From NCBI GenBank assembly GCA_902781655.1, contig CACZJZ010000007.1, positions 1 to 64,000 of the forward strand: DNA of 64,000 nucleotides. Reading direction: 5' to 3'. Source of the DNA: an uncultured Lachnospiraceae bacterium. Its GTDB lineage: Bacteria; Bacillota; Clostridia; Lachnospirales; Lachnospiraceae. The number at the start of each line of letters is the position of its first letter. The first letter of the stretch is position 1. The notes under the pieces are model-generated. The model made no database searches, was not told where the DNA came from, and worked only from the letters and a program-made list of their open reading frames with translations. Below are positions 52,378 through 61,549 of this stretch, piece by piece. A program made the position numbers and the translations under genes.

Positions 52378-54023
52378 GATGAAAGCTTCTCCTGGTAGAT
52401 ATCCTTGTTGATGATTTCGGTGATGCGGATCCCGAAATTATCTTCCACGACAACAATATCTCCCTTCGCGATGCACTCGCCATTGACATACAGGTCCGCC
52501 TGCTCGCCGGCCATCTTGTCGAGAACCACCAGAGAACCCTGCGTCAGCTCTAGAATTTCCCTCACCGGCTTCATGGTTCTCCCGATTTCCACGGACAGCT
52601 CCAGCGGCACCTTCATCAGCATCTCGCGGTTCTCCGGAACCTCTGCCGCGTTCTTCTCATCCTCGGGAAAGGTCTGGGAATTGGCTGAGCGGATGACCGT
52701 GTTCTCCCGTTTTCCGGTTCCGGGCGCAGGCTGCGGCGATTCTGACCGCTTTTCCTCCCCCGCTCTCATATCCCGGATCAGCTCCAGCATCTGCGCCTGG
52801 GACTGCTGCATGGAATTGAGCAGCTGCATCATCATCGGCTCCATGGCAGAGGCGCCTGCGGCGGCTCCGAATGCAGTTCCCTGCGGCATCTGCGCCGACT
52901 GGCTCTGCGCATCGGCGGACGCCGGAGGGCCCCCGGCAGACGCTGTCCCGGCAGACGCCGCAGAAACTCCGGCAGACGCTGTTCCGGCAGATGCCGCAGA
53001 AATTTCGGCGGACGCCGGCTGAGCCGGTGTCTTCTCCTCCGCGGCGGGAGCAGCTGCGGTTCCAGACCCAGTGGATGCCGGCTGCTCGTCTGCCGCGCTC
53101 AGCTGCGCATCGGCCATCTCCGCCCTTGTCTTCGCAAGAATCGCATCCATCTCTTCCTGCGTCATCGGACGGTTGCCCGCGGACATGCCCTTTGCCTTGG
53201 CGATCAGCGCGTCTGTCTCGGCCTGGTTCAGGACTCCGCCCGCCGGAGGCATCTGCGGAATCGGATCCTCCACGGCAACACTCTCCTGCGGCTGGGCTTC
53301 CGGCGCAGCGCTCTCCTGCGGCTGGACTTCCGGCGCAGTGCTCTCCTGCGGCTGGGCTTCCGGCGCGCTGCTCTCTTCCCCGGCATCCGTTTTCTGCTCT
53401 GTGCTTTCCGCGTTTCCATCCGGAATGCCCATGCTGTCGCGGAACGGTTCGATCATCTTCTTCGCGAGATCGACCGTCATGATATTCATGAATTCCGACG
53501 AGATTTTGTCTCCAACCTCCAGGGTAAAACGCACTACGACATATTGCTCGTTACCCGGAAAGTACTCGTCCTTGAAATCCTTCTCGTTGCCGATCTCGAA
53601 GCTCTGCGGCGTGGAAATATTTACCGTGTAGCCGAGGAATTCGGACAGTGCTGTCGCTGCTGAACCCATCATCTGATTCATCACTTCGCAGATGGCGCTC
53701 TTGTTCATTTCGTCCATCTCGAACTGATCTTCCGGTATTTCCATCTGCATCATCATGCCGACGATGATACGCACATCGCGTCTGCTGAACAGCATGATGT
53801 TGCGGCCCGACAGTCCTTCCGTATAGGAAATCGCCACACCGATGGCCGGCTCAAGGTCCTTGAACTGGAAGCTCTTCTTCGTCTGCACCTTGACGACCGG
53901 AGTGGTGATGTTTGTCTGTGCGCCAAGAAGATTGGATACCGCTGTCGCGGACGCTCCCAGCGAGATATTCATAATCTCGCCGATCGCGTCAATCTCCATG
54001 TCGCTGAATTTCGTTGAGGCCAT
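52374..54023 (-). CDS. fliY: Motor switch phosphatase FliY (CheC-FliN fusion)
   Basis: C-ring protein and CheY-P phosphatase of 549 residues. The N-terminal CheC-like part has both active-site pairs: Glu16/Asn19 (GEIMN) and Glu113/Asn116 (CEVMN). A long low-complexity linker (about 200-400) contains three APEAQPQES-type units and ASAGTASAG repeats. The C-terminal SpoA/FliN domain (about 460-545) has KVPLELSVEIGRTMKPVREI and GDIVVVEDNFGIRITEI. With no cheC or cheZ seen, this is the probable signal terminator. It lies between flgC and fliO. Confidence 0.95.
   Translation of the reverse strand: MASTKFSDMEIDAIGEIMNISLGASATAVSNLLGAQTNITTPVVKVQTKKSFQFKDLEPAIGVAISYTEGLSGRNIMLFSRRDVRIIVGMMMQMEIPEDQFEMDEMNKSAICEVMNQMMGSAATALSEFLGYTVNISTPQSFEIGNEKDFKDEYFPGNEQYVVVRFTLEVGDKISSEFMNIMTVDLAKKMIEPFRDSMGIPDGNAESTEQKTDAGEESSAPEAQPQESTAPEVQPQESAAPEAQPQESVAVEDPIPQMPPAGGVLNQAETDALIAKAKGMSAGNRPMTQEEMDAILAKTRAEMADAQLSAADEQPASTGSGTAAAPAAEEKTPAQPASAEISAASAGTASAGVSAASAGTASAGGPPASADAQSQSAQMPQGTAFGAAAGASAMEPMMMQLLNSMQQSQAQMLELIRDMRAGEEKRSESPQPAPGTGKRENTVIRSANSQTFPEDEKNAAEVPENREMLMKVPLELSVEIGRTMKPVREILELTQGSLVVLDKMAGEQADLYVNGECIAKGDIVVVEDNFGIRITEIINKDIYQEKLSS
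53281..53370 (-). repeat. Three tandem 30-base repeats within fliY
   Basis: Three adjacent 30-base units (53281-53310, 53311-53340, 53341-53370) differ by only a few bases and encode the APEAQPQES-type decapeptides of the FliY linker. They look prone to copy-number change without frame loss. Confidence 0.85.
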
Positions 54024-54071
54024 TTGTTACTCCTCCCTGCGCCGTCATGATGCCGGCTGTCTCCCCCGCGG

Positions 54072-54524
54072 TCACGTTCCTATTTCCAGAGCCTTCTGCA
54101 TCATCGTCTTGATGGCATTCAGAGCGGTGACGTTGGCTTCATAGGAACGGGTGGCCGACATTCCGTCCACTGTTTCCTTGACGGTATCCACGTTCGGCAT
54201 TTCCACATACCCGTCCTCGCCCGCATCCGGGTGATCCGGATTATAGACCCGCTTTGTCTCGCGTTTGTCCGTAACAATCGCGGCGACACGGACCCCTGCT
54301 TTTCCAGATTCCCCTTTCATCTTCCCCGCGGCAGTCTTCCTCAGCACGCTGCTGAAGGAGCTGTCCCCGTAGCTCTCGAGGGCCACCTCCTTCCGGCGGT
54401 ACGGTCCGCCGGAAGCAGTTCTTGTGGTATTGACATTTGCAATATTCTCCGCCGCGACATCCAGACGGATGCGCTCCGCGCTCATCCCGGATGCGCTGAT
54501 ATCCATTGCGTCCAGAAATCCCAT
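54072..54524 (-). CDS. flgC: Flagellar proximal rod protein FlgC
   Basis: Rod protein of 150 residues. MGFLDAMDISASGMSAERIR, LDVAAENIANVNTTRT and the C-terminal DGYVEMPNVDTVKE, then YEANVTALNAIKTMMQKALE, are diagnostic. The location between cheY and fliY is unusual, since flgC is normally next to flgB at the head of the operon. Here flgB is at 4008-4406 with the che genes. The 76-base gap to cheY has no clear promoter. Confidence 0.95.
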   Translation of the reverse strand: MGFLDAMDISASGMSAERIRLDVAAENIANVNTTRTASGGPYRRKEVALESYGDSSFSSVLRKTAAGKMKGESGKAGVRVAAIVTDKRETKRVYNPDHPDAGEDGYVEMPNVDTVKETVDGMSATRSYEANVTALNAIKTMMQKALEIGT

Positions 54525-54600
54525 GATTCTGTCCCCTTCTCCAGTAAATCAGTCTGTGTACGCCAACGGCCCGGCCAGCCCTGATGTCTCAGTCCGGGAC

Positions 54601-54966
54601 TCAGCCCAGAATGCTCTTCACCGTCGAGCAGATACGCTCCTCATTGAAGGGCTTGACGACAAAATCCTTGGCTCCGGACTTGATTGCTTCCACGACCATG
54701 CTTTCCTGCCCCATGGCGGTGCACATGATAACCTTCGCATTCGGATCGCTCTCTCTGATTTTCTTGAGCGCCTGCAGTCCGTCCATATTCGGCATGGTGA
54801 TATCCATGATCACCAGATCCGGCTTCTCCGCCTCGTACTTGTTGCAGGCGTCGAGACCGTCCTGCGCCTCCACGAAGGTCGCGTCATCAAAGCCACCCGC
54901 CTTCAGGGACTTCTTCACCATCATTCTCATGAACGCTGCGTCATCTACCAACAAAATCTTTGCCAT
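54601..54966 (-). CDS. cheY: Chemotaxis response regulator CheY
   Basis: Single receiver domain of 121 residues that binds the motor switch when phosphorylated. It has acidic Asp8/Asp9, phospho-acceptor Asp55 (IMDITMP), Thr83 (MCTAMGQ) and Lys105 (KPF). It starts 5 bases after fliM and is far from cheA, which lies in the plus-strand operon. Confidence 0.96.
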   Translation of the reverse strand: MAKILLVDDAAFMRMMVKKSLKAGGFDDATFVEAQDGLDACNKYEAEKPDLVIMDITMPNMDGLQALKKIRESDPNAKVIMCTAMGQESMVVEAIKSGAKDFVVKPFNEERICSTVKSILG

Positions 54967-54971
54967 AACTG

Positions 54972-56081
54972 TTACTCTCCTGTCCTTGTGACATCTGCCG
55001 CGGTGCCATCGCTTTGCTCCGCGGAATCATACTCATTGCTTCTGTCCGGCTTAAAACCGCTTTCCAGACCCTTTTCGTTCTCCGGAATGATTCGTTCCTC
55101 AATCCGGACCGCGATATTCTTTTTATGGATTCCCATCCGTCCCTTGAACCACGGTTTTTCGCCGACGAAGACGGTTGCCATACTGTTTCTTGACTGGTTC
55201 ATGTCGATCACATCGCCGACCTGAAGATTCATGAGATCATTCATGTCCAGCTTAATTGTCCCCAGCTGTGCTGTCATTCGGAAATTCGTAACACGCAGGT
55301 GGTTCATGATCAAATCGGAATTATTTTCATAGGAGAACCCTCTCGCAATATGTTTTCGGTTATCAATAATCCGGAATATCTGCTCCAGCAGTGTGCCCGG
55401 TATGCAGATTCGGATTCGCTCCGAGGAAAGTCCCGAGACATCGACGTTAAGCGTGATCAGCACGACCGTCTCATCCAGGCCCACCTCCTGTACCATGGAT
55501 GGATTCTCCTCCACCCGCTGCGCCCTGAACTGCAGATTGATATAGTTGGAGAAACCGTCTCCCATGGTATTGATGATGTACTCGATCACGCGCTTGTAGA
55601 GCGCCATTTCCACATCCGAATACCGGTAATTCTCCTCTGTCTGAATGACCTGATCTCCGCCTCCCAGCATATGATTGGCCAGCGTGATGGTGAGGCCTGG
55701 CGTGACATACAGCATCATCGGCACGTTGTGCTTGCCCTTCTCCGGCAGAATGGTATCGATGATCGTCATGCAGTCATTCTCATGAAACGAATTCTCATAT
55801 TCGTAATACCGGCTCTCACGGAGCTCCAGAAGCGTGACATCCACCATTGTGCGGAAAATACCGTTGATCTGGGAGGTAAGAATGCGCGCATAGTTCTCAT
55901 AGATGCTCCGCAGAAGCTTGATTTTCTCCTTCGTGAACTTGCGTGGGCTGTAAAAATCGTATTTATTATATTTTTCCTTCTTGACTTCCTTCTGCTGCAC
56001 AGGTGCGGCGGAATCCTTCTGCTCCGCCTTCATCGATTTCAGAAGTTCATCAATCTGGCTTTGTGAGAGAACATCAGGCAT
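54972..56081 (-). CDS. fliM: Motor switch protein FliM
   Basis: C-ring protein of 369 residues. The N-terminal CheY-binding motif is LSQSQIDELLKSM. A CheC-like middle domain (about 60-250) and a C-terminal SpoA domain (about 265-340) follow, with LMNLQVGDVIDMNQS. It follows motB by 12 bases; fliL, often between them, is absent. Confidence 0.96.
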   Translation of the reverse strand: MPDVLSQSQIDELLKSMKAEQKDSAAPVQQKEVKKEKYNKYDFYSPRKFTKEKIKLLRSIYENYARILTSQINGIFRTMVDVTLLELRESRYYEYENSFHENDCMTIIDTILPEKGKHNVPMMLYVTPGLTITLANHMLGGGDQVIQTEENYRYSDVEMALYKRVIEYIINTMGDGFSNYINLQFRAQRVEENPSMVQEVGLDETVVLITLNVDVSGLSSERIRICIPGTLLEQIFRIIDNRKHIARGFSYENNSDLIMNHLRVTNFRMTAQLGTIKLDMNDLMNLQVGDVIDMNQSRNSMATVFVGEKPWFKGRMGIHKKNIAVRIEERIIPENEKGLESGFKPDRSNEYDSAEQSDGTAADVTRTGE

Positions 56082-56093
56082 GATGCTTGTCTC

Positions 56094-57083
56094 CTACTGC
56101 TGCTCATTCGCTCCCGCTGAGCCGGCATTCTCTGTTCCCGCATTCCCGCCGATCAGCGTGGACACGGCTTCCTCGTCTTTTTCCGGCGCAGCGTTCTGAC
56201 CCTTTGCCGACCCGGATGATGCAGGCGCGGCGTCCTGACTGTCGTCCGTTCCCGGCTTGCCGTTCGTCACAACAGTCGTTGCAGCATTGCCCCCGGACGT
56301 AATCTCCTCGTAATACTCGTCCAGATTGCGAACCTGCGCGTCACGGTCAATCATCAGGATTTCCACTCTGCGGTTTGCGGCTCTGCCATCAAAGGTGTCG
56401 TTGCTCTCCAACGGCCTCCACTGTCCGTATCCGATGCTGATGAGTTTTGCCGGATCGACAATATTCTTGTTCTGGATATAAATGCACACCTCAGCTGCCC
56501 GGTTCACGGACAGCATCCGGTCGGTCCGGACCGTGTTCAAATGGTCAGGATTTCCCTGCGCGGTATGCCCCATGATATTGATCTGGGAGAGCTGATCCGT
56601 ATACGGTGCGATCGTATTGCAGAAGACGTCCAGTGTATCCTTTCCTGTCTGAGTGAGCACACTGCTGTCTCCCTCGAAGAACATTTTGTCCTTGAAGATG
56701 ACAAAGGTATAACCATCTCCGGATCCTGTCGTGACTCCGGAGACGCCGGCTTCGTCCAGCTTGCTCGCAATTTTCAGATACAACTGGCTCGTATCCTCCC
56801 CGGTCACATCGTTGGGCGGCACCGTCTCTCCGATGACCGCGCCAGACTCATTCTCAGCCGAAAGCTCGCTCGGATCGACCTGATTGATGGTCACCTTGTC
56901 CGACTCCACTGTCGCAGCGCCCGGATAGATGGACTGCACGAAAATACGCCATTTATTCTGATCAAGACTGGACATGGAATACAGCAGAACGAAAAAAGTC
57001 AGCAGCAGCGTGACCAGATCCCCGTAGGTATCCATCCAGTTGCCGCCCTCGTCTCCGCCGCCTCCTCCGCGTCTGCGTGCCAT
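56094..57083 (-). CDS. motB: Motor stator protein MotB
   Basis: Stator subunit of 329 residues. Its single membrane helix contains the ion-binding Asp22 (YGDLVTLLLTFFVLLYSMSS). The C-terminal OmpA-like peptidoglycan-binding domain (about 155-270) has INIMGHTAQGNPDHLNTVRT. A Gly-rich basic N-terminus and an Ala/Ser-rich C-terminal tail flank them. It overlaps motA by 1 base. Whether it is proton- or sodium-driven is not clear from the sequence. Confidence 0.95.
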   Translation of the reverse strand: MARRRGGGGGDEGGNWMDTYGDLVTLLLTFFVLLYSMSSLDQNKWRIFVQSIYPGAATVESDKVTINQVDPSELSAENESGAVIGETVPPNDVTGEDTSQLYLKIASKLDEAGVSGVTTGSGDGYTFVIFKDKMFFEGDSSVLTQTGKDTLDVFCNTIAPYTDQLSQINIMGHTAQGNPDHLNTVRTDRMLSVNRAAEVCIYIQNKNIVDPAKLISIGYGQWRPLESNDTFDGRAANRRVEILMIDRDAQVRNLDEYYEEITSGGNAATTVVTNGKPGTDDSQDAAPASSGSAKGQNAAPEKDEEAVSTLIGGNAGTENAGSAGANEQQ

Positions 57084-57913
57084 TACTGCTCGCCTCCCTT
57101 GCTATCCCCCGCCGTCGCCGCGGAAGAAGAGCCCTCCGACGCCAGAAGCTTCTTCTGTTCCTTCTCAGACAGGGCTGAGACCAGATGCTCCCGGATATAC
57201 TTCGGATTTTCACCCGCCTGAATAGCCAGAACGCCCTCGATGATCACGGTGTCGTAAAGTTCCTCCTCCGCCTCCCGGACCCCCAGCTTCTGGGCAATCG
57301 GGTGAAACAGAACATTGGAAAGAACGCTTCCGTAAAAGGTGGTAATCAACGCGACGGACATATCCTGTCCCAGCGTGCTGGCTCCTCCTGAGCCGGACAG
57401 ATCCATTCCCTTCAGCATGTTGATCAGACCGACCAGTGTGCCGATCATGCCGAAGGCGGGAGCCAGCGCCGACCCCTTCAGGTACATTCCCCGGTTGGCT
57501 TCATGCCGTTCTGCCATCTCATCGACCTGTTTCTCAAGAAGATACCGAACCTTGTCAGGATCATTGGCGTCGACGATCATCAGCACTGCCTGCTTGAAAA
57601 ACGGTTCCTTGATCTCATCCGCCTTTTCCTCCAGCGCGAGCAGACCGGACTGCCTTGCGATCATGGCCAAATCGACAATCTGATCAATCACCTTCGGTGT
57701 ATTGAATCGGTTTCCCTTCATCAGAACGCCGATATGCTTGGGAATATTTTTCAGCATGTTAAGAGGATAGCAGGCGACCAGCGCCGCAATGGTGCCGCCG
57801 ACGACAATCTCAATGCTGGGTACATCGTAGAAATTTCCCAGCTTGTTGAAGCCGATGCTGCTGACAATCAGCACGACCGCAACCACCCATCCTATAGGGG
57901 TTGTAATATCCAT
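57083..57913 (-). CDS. motA: Motor stator protein MotA
   Basis: Stator subunit of 276 residues with four membrane helices. MIARQSGLLALEEKADEIKE contains the charged cytoplasmic loop that contacts FliG. GMIGTLVGLINMLKGMD and ALITTFYGSVLSNVLFHPIA form the conserved third and fourth helices. The tail is Ser/Ala-rich. It follows the flbD gene by about 120 bases. Confidence 0.95.
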   Translation of the reverse strand: MDITTPIGWVVAVVLIVSSIGFNKLGNFYDVPSIEIVVGGTIAALVACYPLNMLKNIPKHIGVLMKGNRFNTPKVIDQIVDLAMIARQSGLLALEEKADEIKEPFFKQAVLMIVDANDPDKVRYLLEKQVDEMAERHEANRGMYLKGSALAPAFGMIGTLVGLINMLKGMDLSGSGGASTLGQDMSVALITTFYGSVLSNVLFHPIAQKLGVREAEEELYDTVIIEGVLAIQAGENPKYIREHLVSALSEKEQKKLLASEGSSSAATAGDSKGGEQ

Positions 57914-58033
57914 AAAAACTGCCTCTTTCGCTCAGAGCATCCTGATTCATGTCAAATGATACCGACAGGGAAACGGATTCCCTGTGTGTCTCTGCTGCCG
58001 CAGAACGCCCGTGCTGCGTCCGCCCTGCTGCCG

Positions 58034-58240
58034 TCATTCGGAATCCTGTGACTTGTCCGCTGACAGGCATGCGTGGAAAAATTGCTGAATCTGTCTGTTG
58101 ATCGAATCTATGCTGTCCTTCACGAGGTAGAAATCCCCGTTCGCCAGCTTCACCTTCGTCTCCGGAATACTCTCCAGAAACAAAATCTGAAATACATTGA
58201 GATAAAGGACCTCGCCGTTCAGGCGTTCCAGTCTGATCAT
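58034..58240 (-). CDS. flbD: FlbD/SwrD family protein
   Basis: A 68-residue protein starting MIRLERLNGEVLYLNVFQIL, with the ESIPETKVKLANGDFYLVKD segment typical of FlbD/SwrD. In Bacillus SwrD increases motor torque. It sits between flgE and motA, its usual place. Confidence 0.9.
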   Translation of the reverse strand: MIRLERLNGEVLYLNVFQILFLESIPETKVKLANGDFYLVKDSIDSINRQIQQFFHACLSADKSQDSE

Positions 58241-58336
58241 GCGCTTTCTCCCTTCCGTGGGCGGATCATGCCCGATTTATCCGCCGGCTCTCAGGTTTAT
58301 ACAGCCGACCGATTTGCAAAACCGTCCTGCTGCAAA

Positions 58337-59161
58337 TCAGCGCTTCATGTTGACAAGCTCCTGCAGGACCTCGTCGCTGACGGTAATGATCTTCGCATTT
58401 GCCTGGAATCCTCTTTCTGTCGTGATCATGTCTGAGAATTCCTTGGCAAGATCAACGTTGGAAGCCTCGAGATAACCGCTCATGAGGGAGGCTGCGTTTC
58501 CACCCGGTGCCGTGTAGGTGACCTCGCCGGCGTCGTCGTTGGCGGAGTGAGTGTAGGTGTTGTTTCCGGACTTGGTCAGACCCTGCGGGTTCTTGAAGTT
58601 TGCAAGCGCGAGCGTTCCTGCCGTCTGCTCTTCGGTTCCGTTTACCGGAACGTAGGTGATGACGCCGTTGTTGTCGACTGAAACACTCTCTACCGCTTCG
58701 TTGATCTGAATTGATTTACCCGGATTTGCTTTATCTGCATACGAGCGGAGATAATTGCCGTTGGCATCCACGACATAGCCCTGAGAATCGAGATGAAGCT
58801 GACCGACTCTCGTATAGGAATAGTCCTTTCCATCCACGGTAGATGTGGTGACAAAGAATCCCGAACCGTTGATCGCCGCGTTGAAGCCTCCCACATAGGA
58901 TGGCGTTCCCGCCGTCATATCCGTCGTAATCGCGCCGGTGACAGAACCGTAACCGTACTGAGAGGCATTGACACCGCCCGCACTGCCGTCGGGCTTACCC
59001 GCGGTGGATTTGGTCTCCGTCTGGTACATGGCATCCTTGAACGTATAGTTCTGGCTCTTGAAGCCCTGTGTGTTGACATTCGCGATATTATTGCCGATGA
59101 CATCCAGTTTGTTCTGATGCGCCCTGAGTCCCGCCACCGCTGAATCCATTGCTCGTAACAT
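58337..59161 (-). CDS. flgE: Flagellar hook protein FlgE
   Basis: Hook-family protein of 274 residues, comparable to the short Bacillus hook protein. The N-terminal QNKLDVIGNNIANVNTQGFK, a GSGFFVTTS middle motif and the C-terminal ASNVDLAKEFSDMITTERGF, then NAKIITVSDEVLQEL, are present. Position after flgD identifies it as the hook rather than FlgG. An FlgD start-like gap of 12 bases separates it from flgD. Confidence 0.9.
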   Translation of the reverse strand: MLRAMDSAVAGLRAHQNKLDVIGNNIANVNTQGFKSQNYTFKDAMYQTETKSTAGKPDGSAGGVNASQYGYGSVTGAITTDMTAGTPSYVGGFNAAINGSGFFVTTSTVDGKDYSYTRVGQLHLDSQGYVVDANGNYLRSYADKANPGKSIQINEAVESVSVDNNGVITYVPVNGTEEQTAGTLALANFKNPQGLTKSGNNTYTHSANDDAGEVTYTAPGGNAASLMSGYLEASNVDLAKEFSDMITTERGFQANAKIITVSDEVLQELVNMKR

Positions 59162-59173
59162 GTAAAACCCTCC

Positions 59174-60073
59174 TTAATCCTGTGTCGTTTCTGCTGTCTG
59201 CGCATCCGTTCCTGTCTGCGCTTCTGTTTCAGTCTGCGCTTCTGTTTCAGTCTGTGCGTCCGTCAGTGCCGCGGTTCCGGCGACGGTATCGCCGGACGCG
59301 TTTGTATCTGCGTCTTCCGCAGCATCCGCCGCATCTGTCCGATTTTCGCTGCCGGATGCCGCAGTCACCATCTCCTGCCCTGCGTCCCCGCTTTCGGAAG
59401 CGAAACCGGTCTGTGCCGTTTCTGAATCCCCGGCGTTCTCCGATACCTTTGTGTCCGCCGTCTGGCCAGCGTCGATCCCGGGGAGTTCTTTCTCCGCCGC
59501 GGAATCGGCGCTGTTCCCCGTTCCTGCCGTTCTGGCCGCTTCCGCTTCCTTCGCCTTTTCCAGTGCCAGAAGCAGATCTGCGGCTGTATCTCCCCGCAGA
59601 ACATCCGTGAGCGGATCCGCACTTGTTTCCGTCGCGCCGCCCACAGAGACGATGCTGTCCAGTCCGTATTCCGTCTGATCGCCGGCAATCCGAATGGAAG
59701 GAACGCCGCCGGACAGGCTGACAGTTTCCACCGTCCCCTCTTTCTGTACCGTCGCGCCGGTCTTCTCATCCACGGCGCTCAGCATCACCTTTCTTCCGAT
59801 CAGACTCGCCGCATAGCTCTGCTGACTGAGTGCCGTCGAGTTTTTGACAGAAGTGGTCATCGCGGTGAGGGACTGAATCATTGCCATCTGTGACATCTGA
59901 TTCATCAGATCACTGCTGTCCATCGGATTCGTCATGTCCTGATTGGCCATCTGCGCCGCCAGCAGCTTGAAATAGCTGGTGATTGAGAGCGTATTCTTGT
60001 CCGTCGCTTCCGGAGAGTAAGTGGCAGTGCTGTACGGGTCTGACGTGGTGCTCACAGCATTGATATTCGCCAT
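59174..60073 (-). CDS. flgD: Hook cap/assembly protein FlgD
   Basis: Hook-capping protein of 299 residues. The conserved N-terminal part is FKLLAAQMANQDMTNPMDSS, then QMAMIQSLTAM. The middle shows the small beta domain (AASLIGRKVMLSAVDEKTG). The C-terminal half is low-complexity and acidic, ending in six-residue TETEAQ-type repeats (18-base units near 59210-59260). It lies between fliK and flgE as usual. Confidence 0.9.
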   Translation of the reverse strand: MANINAVSTTSDPYSTATYSPEATDKNTLSITSYFKLLAAQMANQDMTNPMDSSDLMNQMSQMAMIQSLTAMTTSVKNSTALSQQSYAASLIGRKVMLSAVDEKTGATVQKEGTVETVSLSGGVPSIRIAGDQTEYGLDSIVSVGGATETSADPLTDVLRGDTAADLLLALEKAKEAEAARTAGTGNSADSAAEKELPGIDAGQTADTKVSENAGDSETAQTGFASESGDAGQEMVTAASGSENRTDAADAAEDADTNASGDTVAGTAALTDAQTETEAQTETEAQTGTDAQTAETTQD

Positions 60074-60087
60074 GGTCTTTTCCTCCT

Positions 60088-61503
60088 CTATGCCAGTCCG
60101 AGCCGCATTCTGTGCAGGAATGAGTCCGACTCCTCTGCCTTTCTACGCGCCGTCTGCGCTGCGCGTTCCTGTTGTTCCTCGGTCGTCTGCCTGTTTGAAC
60201 TCTCGGAATCCGCCGTCTGTGCCTGCTGGTGCTCCTGCGCCTGCGGCGCAAGGATGATTTCTGTCTGCTGCCCTGTATGCTTCTGCAAAATGCGTGCGAT
60301 CTCATCCGCGTTCTGCGTCAGCATCTGAAGCGTGGATGGATTGGAGGCTGCGATCGCCACGGCAGCCTTTCCTCCGTTCACGGTGACCTCTATGGCAATC
60401 CTGCCCAGCGAGCGCGGCTCAAAAATCAAACTGAGCCTGCCGCTCTGCGTGAACGGCGATCTGGAAGCAAGATATTTTGCGAGATCCTCCGCCGCGGTAT
60501 CCGGCGTCGTCGAGAGGACCTCCTCTGCTGCGGCTCCCGCCTCTCCGGCGGTTCCCGCCGGATGTGCAGCTTGCAGAGACTGCAGACCGGCTCCGGATGC
60601 ATTCCCTGTTTTTTCCGCTCCAGTTGTCTGTTTTCCCGCACTCTTCCGTGCGATCCGGGAAGTCTGCGCCTGTGTTACGCTCTCCCGTGCCGACTCGTCC
60701 GTACCCAGCGGAGACGTTCCGGCGGAATCAGGTTGTGCCTTTGCCGCTGCCCGGTCGGCGTCTGAATCCGGCTGCACGATGAGATCGTCGGATACGGCGT
60801 CAGTCCGGGCAGAGGAATCCGGCAGGGTCTGTCTGGAAACGGTCCGGGAATCCTGCGGCATGCCCGCAGCATCTGTCTGCGATGCGGCTCCGTAGGCCGC
60901 ATGCCCTGTGTCCTCCTGCAAAGTCGCGGCTGCCGCCCGTCCCTGCTCTTCCGCGGATATCGCTGTACTGATCTGCCGCGCCGCTGACTCCGTTTCGCTT
61001 CCGGCTGTAACTCCGGCTGCATTTGCCGGTGTATTTCGCGCCCCGGAAAGCGCCTGAACCACATTTTCTGTCTCCGCAGCGGTCCCGTCCGTGGCGCACG
61101 CCGCGTGCAGTGTCTCTCCGGTATCCGTTGCCGGGCTGCCGATCATGGAAGCCAGCAGGCTCAGCTCCGAGTCAACCTCCGTGCTCAGCAGCTGATCGCT
61201 CTCCTCCGCCGTGTCTGTCTTGTCCTTGTCTCTGTCCGCCTGGACTGCGGCCCCGCACTTCGTCCCCTGCTTCTCCGTCCGTCCACTCCCGGAATGCGTC
61301 TTTTCCGTCCCGGTGCCGGATGTCCGCGATGCACTGCCCCAGCCGGCTGAGCCAGCGGTTTCAGTCGTTCCGGCTGATTCCGCTCCGTCTCTGAGCAGTA
61401 CCGCAAAGGCGTCATTGGCATCCCGCGTTCGCGGCTGCCCCGTCTCCAAGCCGCTTCCCTGCAGCTCGGGCGATACTGCTTTCGCCATGGAAATCCCATC
61501 CAT
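60088..61503 (-). CDS. fliK: Hook-length control protein FliK
   Basis: A 471-residue protein with a long disordered Ser/Thr/Ala/Gln-rich N-terminal region and a folded C-terminal FliK_C domain at about 350-435 (GRLSLIFEPRSLGRIAIEVT, VAIAASNPSTLQMLTQNADE). The ATG at 61503 is chosen because AGGAGAGGG precedes it; the upstream frame is without similarity. It measures hook length and signals to FlhB. It lies between fliJ and flgD. Confidence 0.87.
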   Translation of the reverse strand: MDGISMAKAVSPELQGSGLETGQPRTRDANDAFAVLLRDGAESAGTTETAGSAGWGSASRTSGTGTEKTHSGSGRTEKQGTKCGAAVQADRDKDKTDTAEESDQLLSTEVDSELSLLASMIGSPATDTGETLHAACATDGTAAETENVVQALSGARNTPANAAGVTAGSETESAARQISTAISAEEQGRAAAATLQEDTGHAAYGAASQTDAAGMPQDSRTVSRQTLPDSSARTDAVSDDLIVQPDSDADRAAAKAQPDSAGTSPLGTDESARESVTQAQTSRIARKSAGKQTTGAEKTGNASGAGLQSLQAAHPAGTAGEAGAAAEEVLSTTPDTAAEDLAKYLASRSPFTQSGRLSLIFEPRSLGRIAIEVTVNGGKAAVAIAASNPSTLQMLTQNADEIARILQKHTGQQTEIILAPQAQEHQQAQTADSESSNRQTTEEQQERAAQTARRKAEESDSFLHRMRLGLA

Positions 61504-61549
61504 ACTCTTATCCCTCTCCTGTCCGATGCTGTCCTGCGTTCCTGATTGA

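Noticed and set aside
58337..59161. Short hook protein as a possible truncation
   Set aside because: Hook proteins of about 265-275 residues are normal in Firmicutes, and both ends carry the conserved motifs.
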